Part shown: piece by piece, positions 16,156 to 16,421 of the stretch
Layout: each line of letters starts with the position of its first letter
Position numbering within the stretch: position 1 is the stretch's first letter
Assembly: GCA_002723015.1 (NCBI GenBank)
Contig: PBNG01000004.1
Coordinates: forward strand, 1-16,421
Source: Roseibacillus sp.
Lineage (GTDB): Bacteria; Verrucomicrobiota; Verrucomicrobiae; Verrucomicrobiales; Akkermansiaceae
Direction of reading: 5' to 3'
DNA length: 16,421 nucleotides
Notes under the pieces: model-generated
The model's input: only the letters and a program-made list of their open reading frames with translations
What the model was told of the DNA's origin: nothing
The model's database searches: none
Program-made: the position numbers and the translations under genes

Positions 16156-16421
16156 ATGGCAAACTGCGAATTTGAGTTCACGCCAGATGCACTTGAGCAA
16201 ACTGCGATGTCGGTGACAGGGTTTGTGGGAAGGGAAGAACTTTCTCGGCCGTTCCGGTTTGAACTGGAGCTTCTTTCTACTGACAAAGAGATGGCGTTTG
16301 AAGACATTGTTAATCGGCCTGCGAAGCTGAGCATCAGACGCGAAAACGATGGTGAAGAATCTGTCATATGTGGCCAGGTAATCGACTTTGAACAACGTAA
16401 CGAGACGAGGTCAGCTGCGTA
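16156..16421 (+). CDS. vgrG: Second VgrG (TssI), N-terminal fragment cut by window end
   Basis: An open frame from ATG 16156 runs off the window, giving 88 codons. It begins MANCEFEF and continues GREELSRPFRFELELLSTDKE, then 'FEDIVNRPAKLSIRR', 'GEESVICGQVIDFEQRNETRSAA'. This aligns residue for residue with the start of the first VgrG (FRFELDLLSTDKE, IVNKPATLSVQR, RGLVVDFQQYGETRDKA), but with many substitutions, so the two are paralogues and not a recent copy. AAGG (16143-16146) lies 9 bases before the ATG. It brackets the PGK-like pair from the other side. Confidence 0.9.
   Translation, partial: MANCEFEFTPDALEQTAMSVTGFVGREELSRPFRFELELLSTDKEMAFEDIVNRPAKLSIRRENDGEESVICGQVIDFEQRNETRSAA

Overview
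The window carries part of a type VI secretion system (T6SSi) locus. All genes are on the + strand. The protein families (TssC, Hcp, TssE, TssF, TssG, ClpV, VgrG) indicate a Pseudomonadota bacterium, most likely a gammaproteobacterium. Base composition is moderate, and I cannot name a genus. No tRNA, rRNA, CRISPR array, transposase or integrase is visible. No gene-free stretch exceeds about 145 bases.

Layout: (1) 1-705 is the C-terminal half of the sheath protein TssC, cut by the window edge. (2) 756-1772 encodes an MthK-like potassium channel (two membrane helices plus an RCK/TrkA module), inserted between tssC and hcp, genes that are often adjacent in T6SS loci. (3) 1918-8481 is a standard block: hcp, tssE, tssF, tssG and clpV (tssH). 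(4) 8500-10395 encodes a fusion of a serine beta-lactamase-like domain to an N-formylglutamate-amidohydrolase-like domain. It lies 18 bases after clpV and 6 bases before vgrG, so it looks like part of the T6SS operon. (5) 10402-13329 is a large VgrG (975 aa) whose C-terminal half is an AT-rich, glycine/serine-rich extension with a hydrophobic insertion and a coiled-coil tail. (6) 13454-14719 and 14766-16034 are two tandem paralogues of phosphoglycerate kinase (PGK). (7) 16156-16421 is the start of a second VgrG, cut by the window edge.

The structural genes encode the sheath (TssC), the tube (Hcp), the baseplate (TssE, TssF, TssG), the sheath-recycling ATPase (ClpV) and the spike (VgrG). TssB, TssA, TssK and the membrane complex (TssJ, TssL, TssM) are not in the window and presumably lie outside it.

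The most unusual part is the vgrG - PGK-like - PGK-like - vgrG arrangement. Both PGK-like proteins keep the N-terminal 3-phosphoglycerate site residues. Both have altered C-terminal nucleotide-binding loops, and each has lost a different one of the two lysines of the catalytic GGAKVxDK motif. They sit where T6SS loci usually carry effectors, adaptors or immunity genes, and they are unlikely to be ordinary glycolytic enzymes. The two-domain hydrolase upstream also shows a changed metal-site motif in its second domain. Together these suggest an uncharacterised accessory module built from repurposed metabolic enzymes. That function is inference; the sequence features are seen directly.
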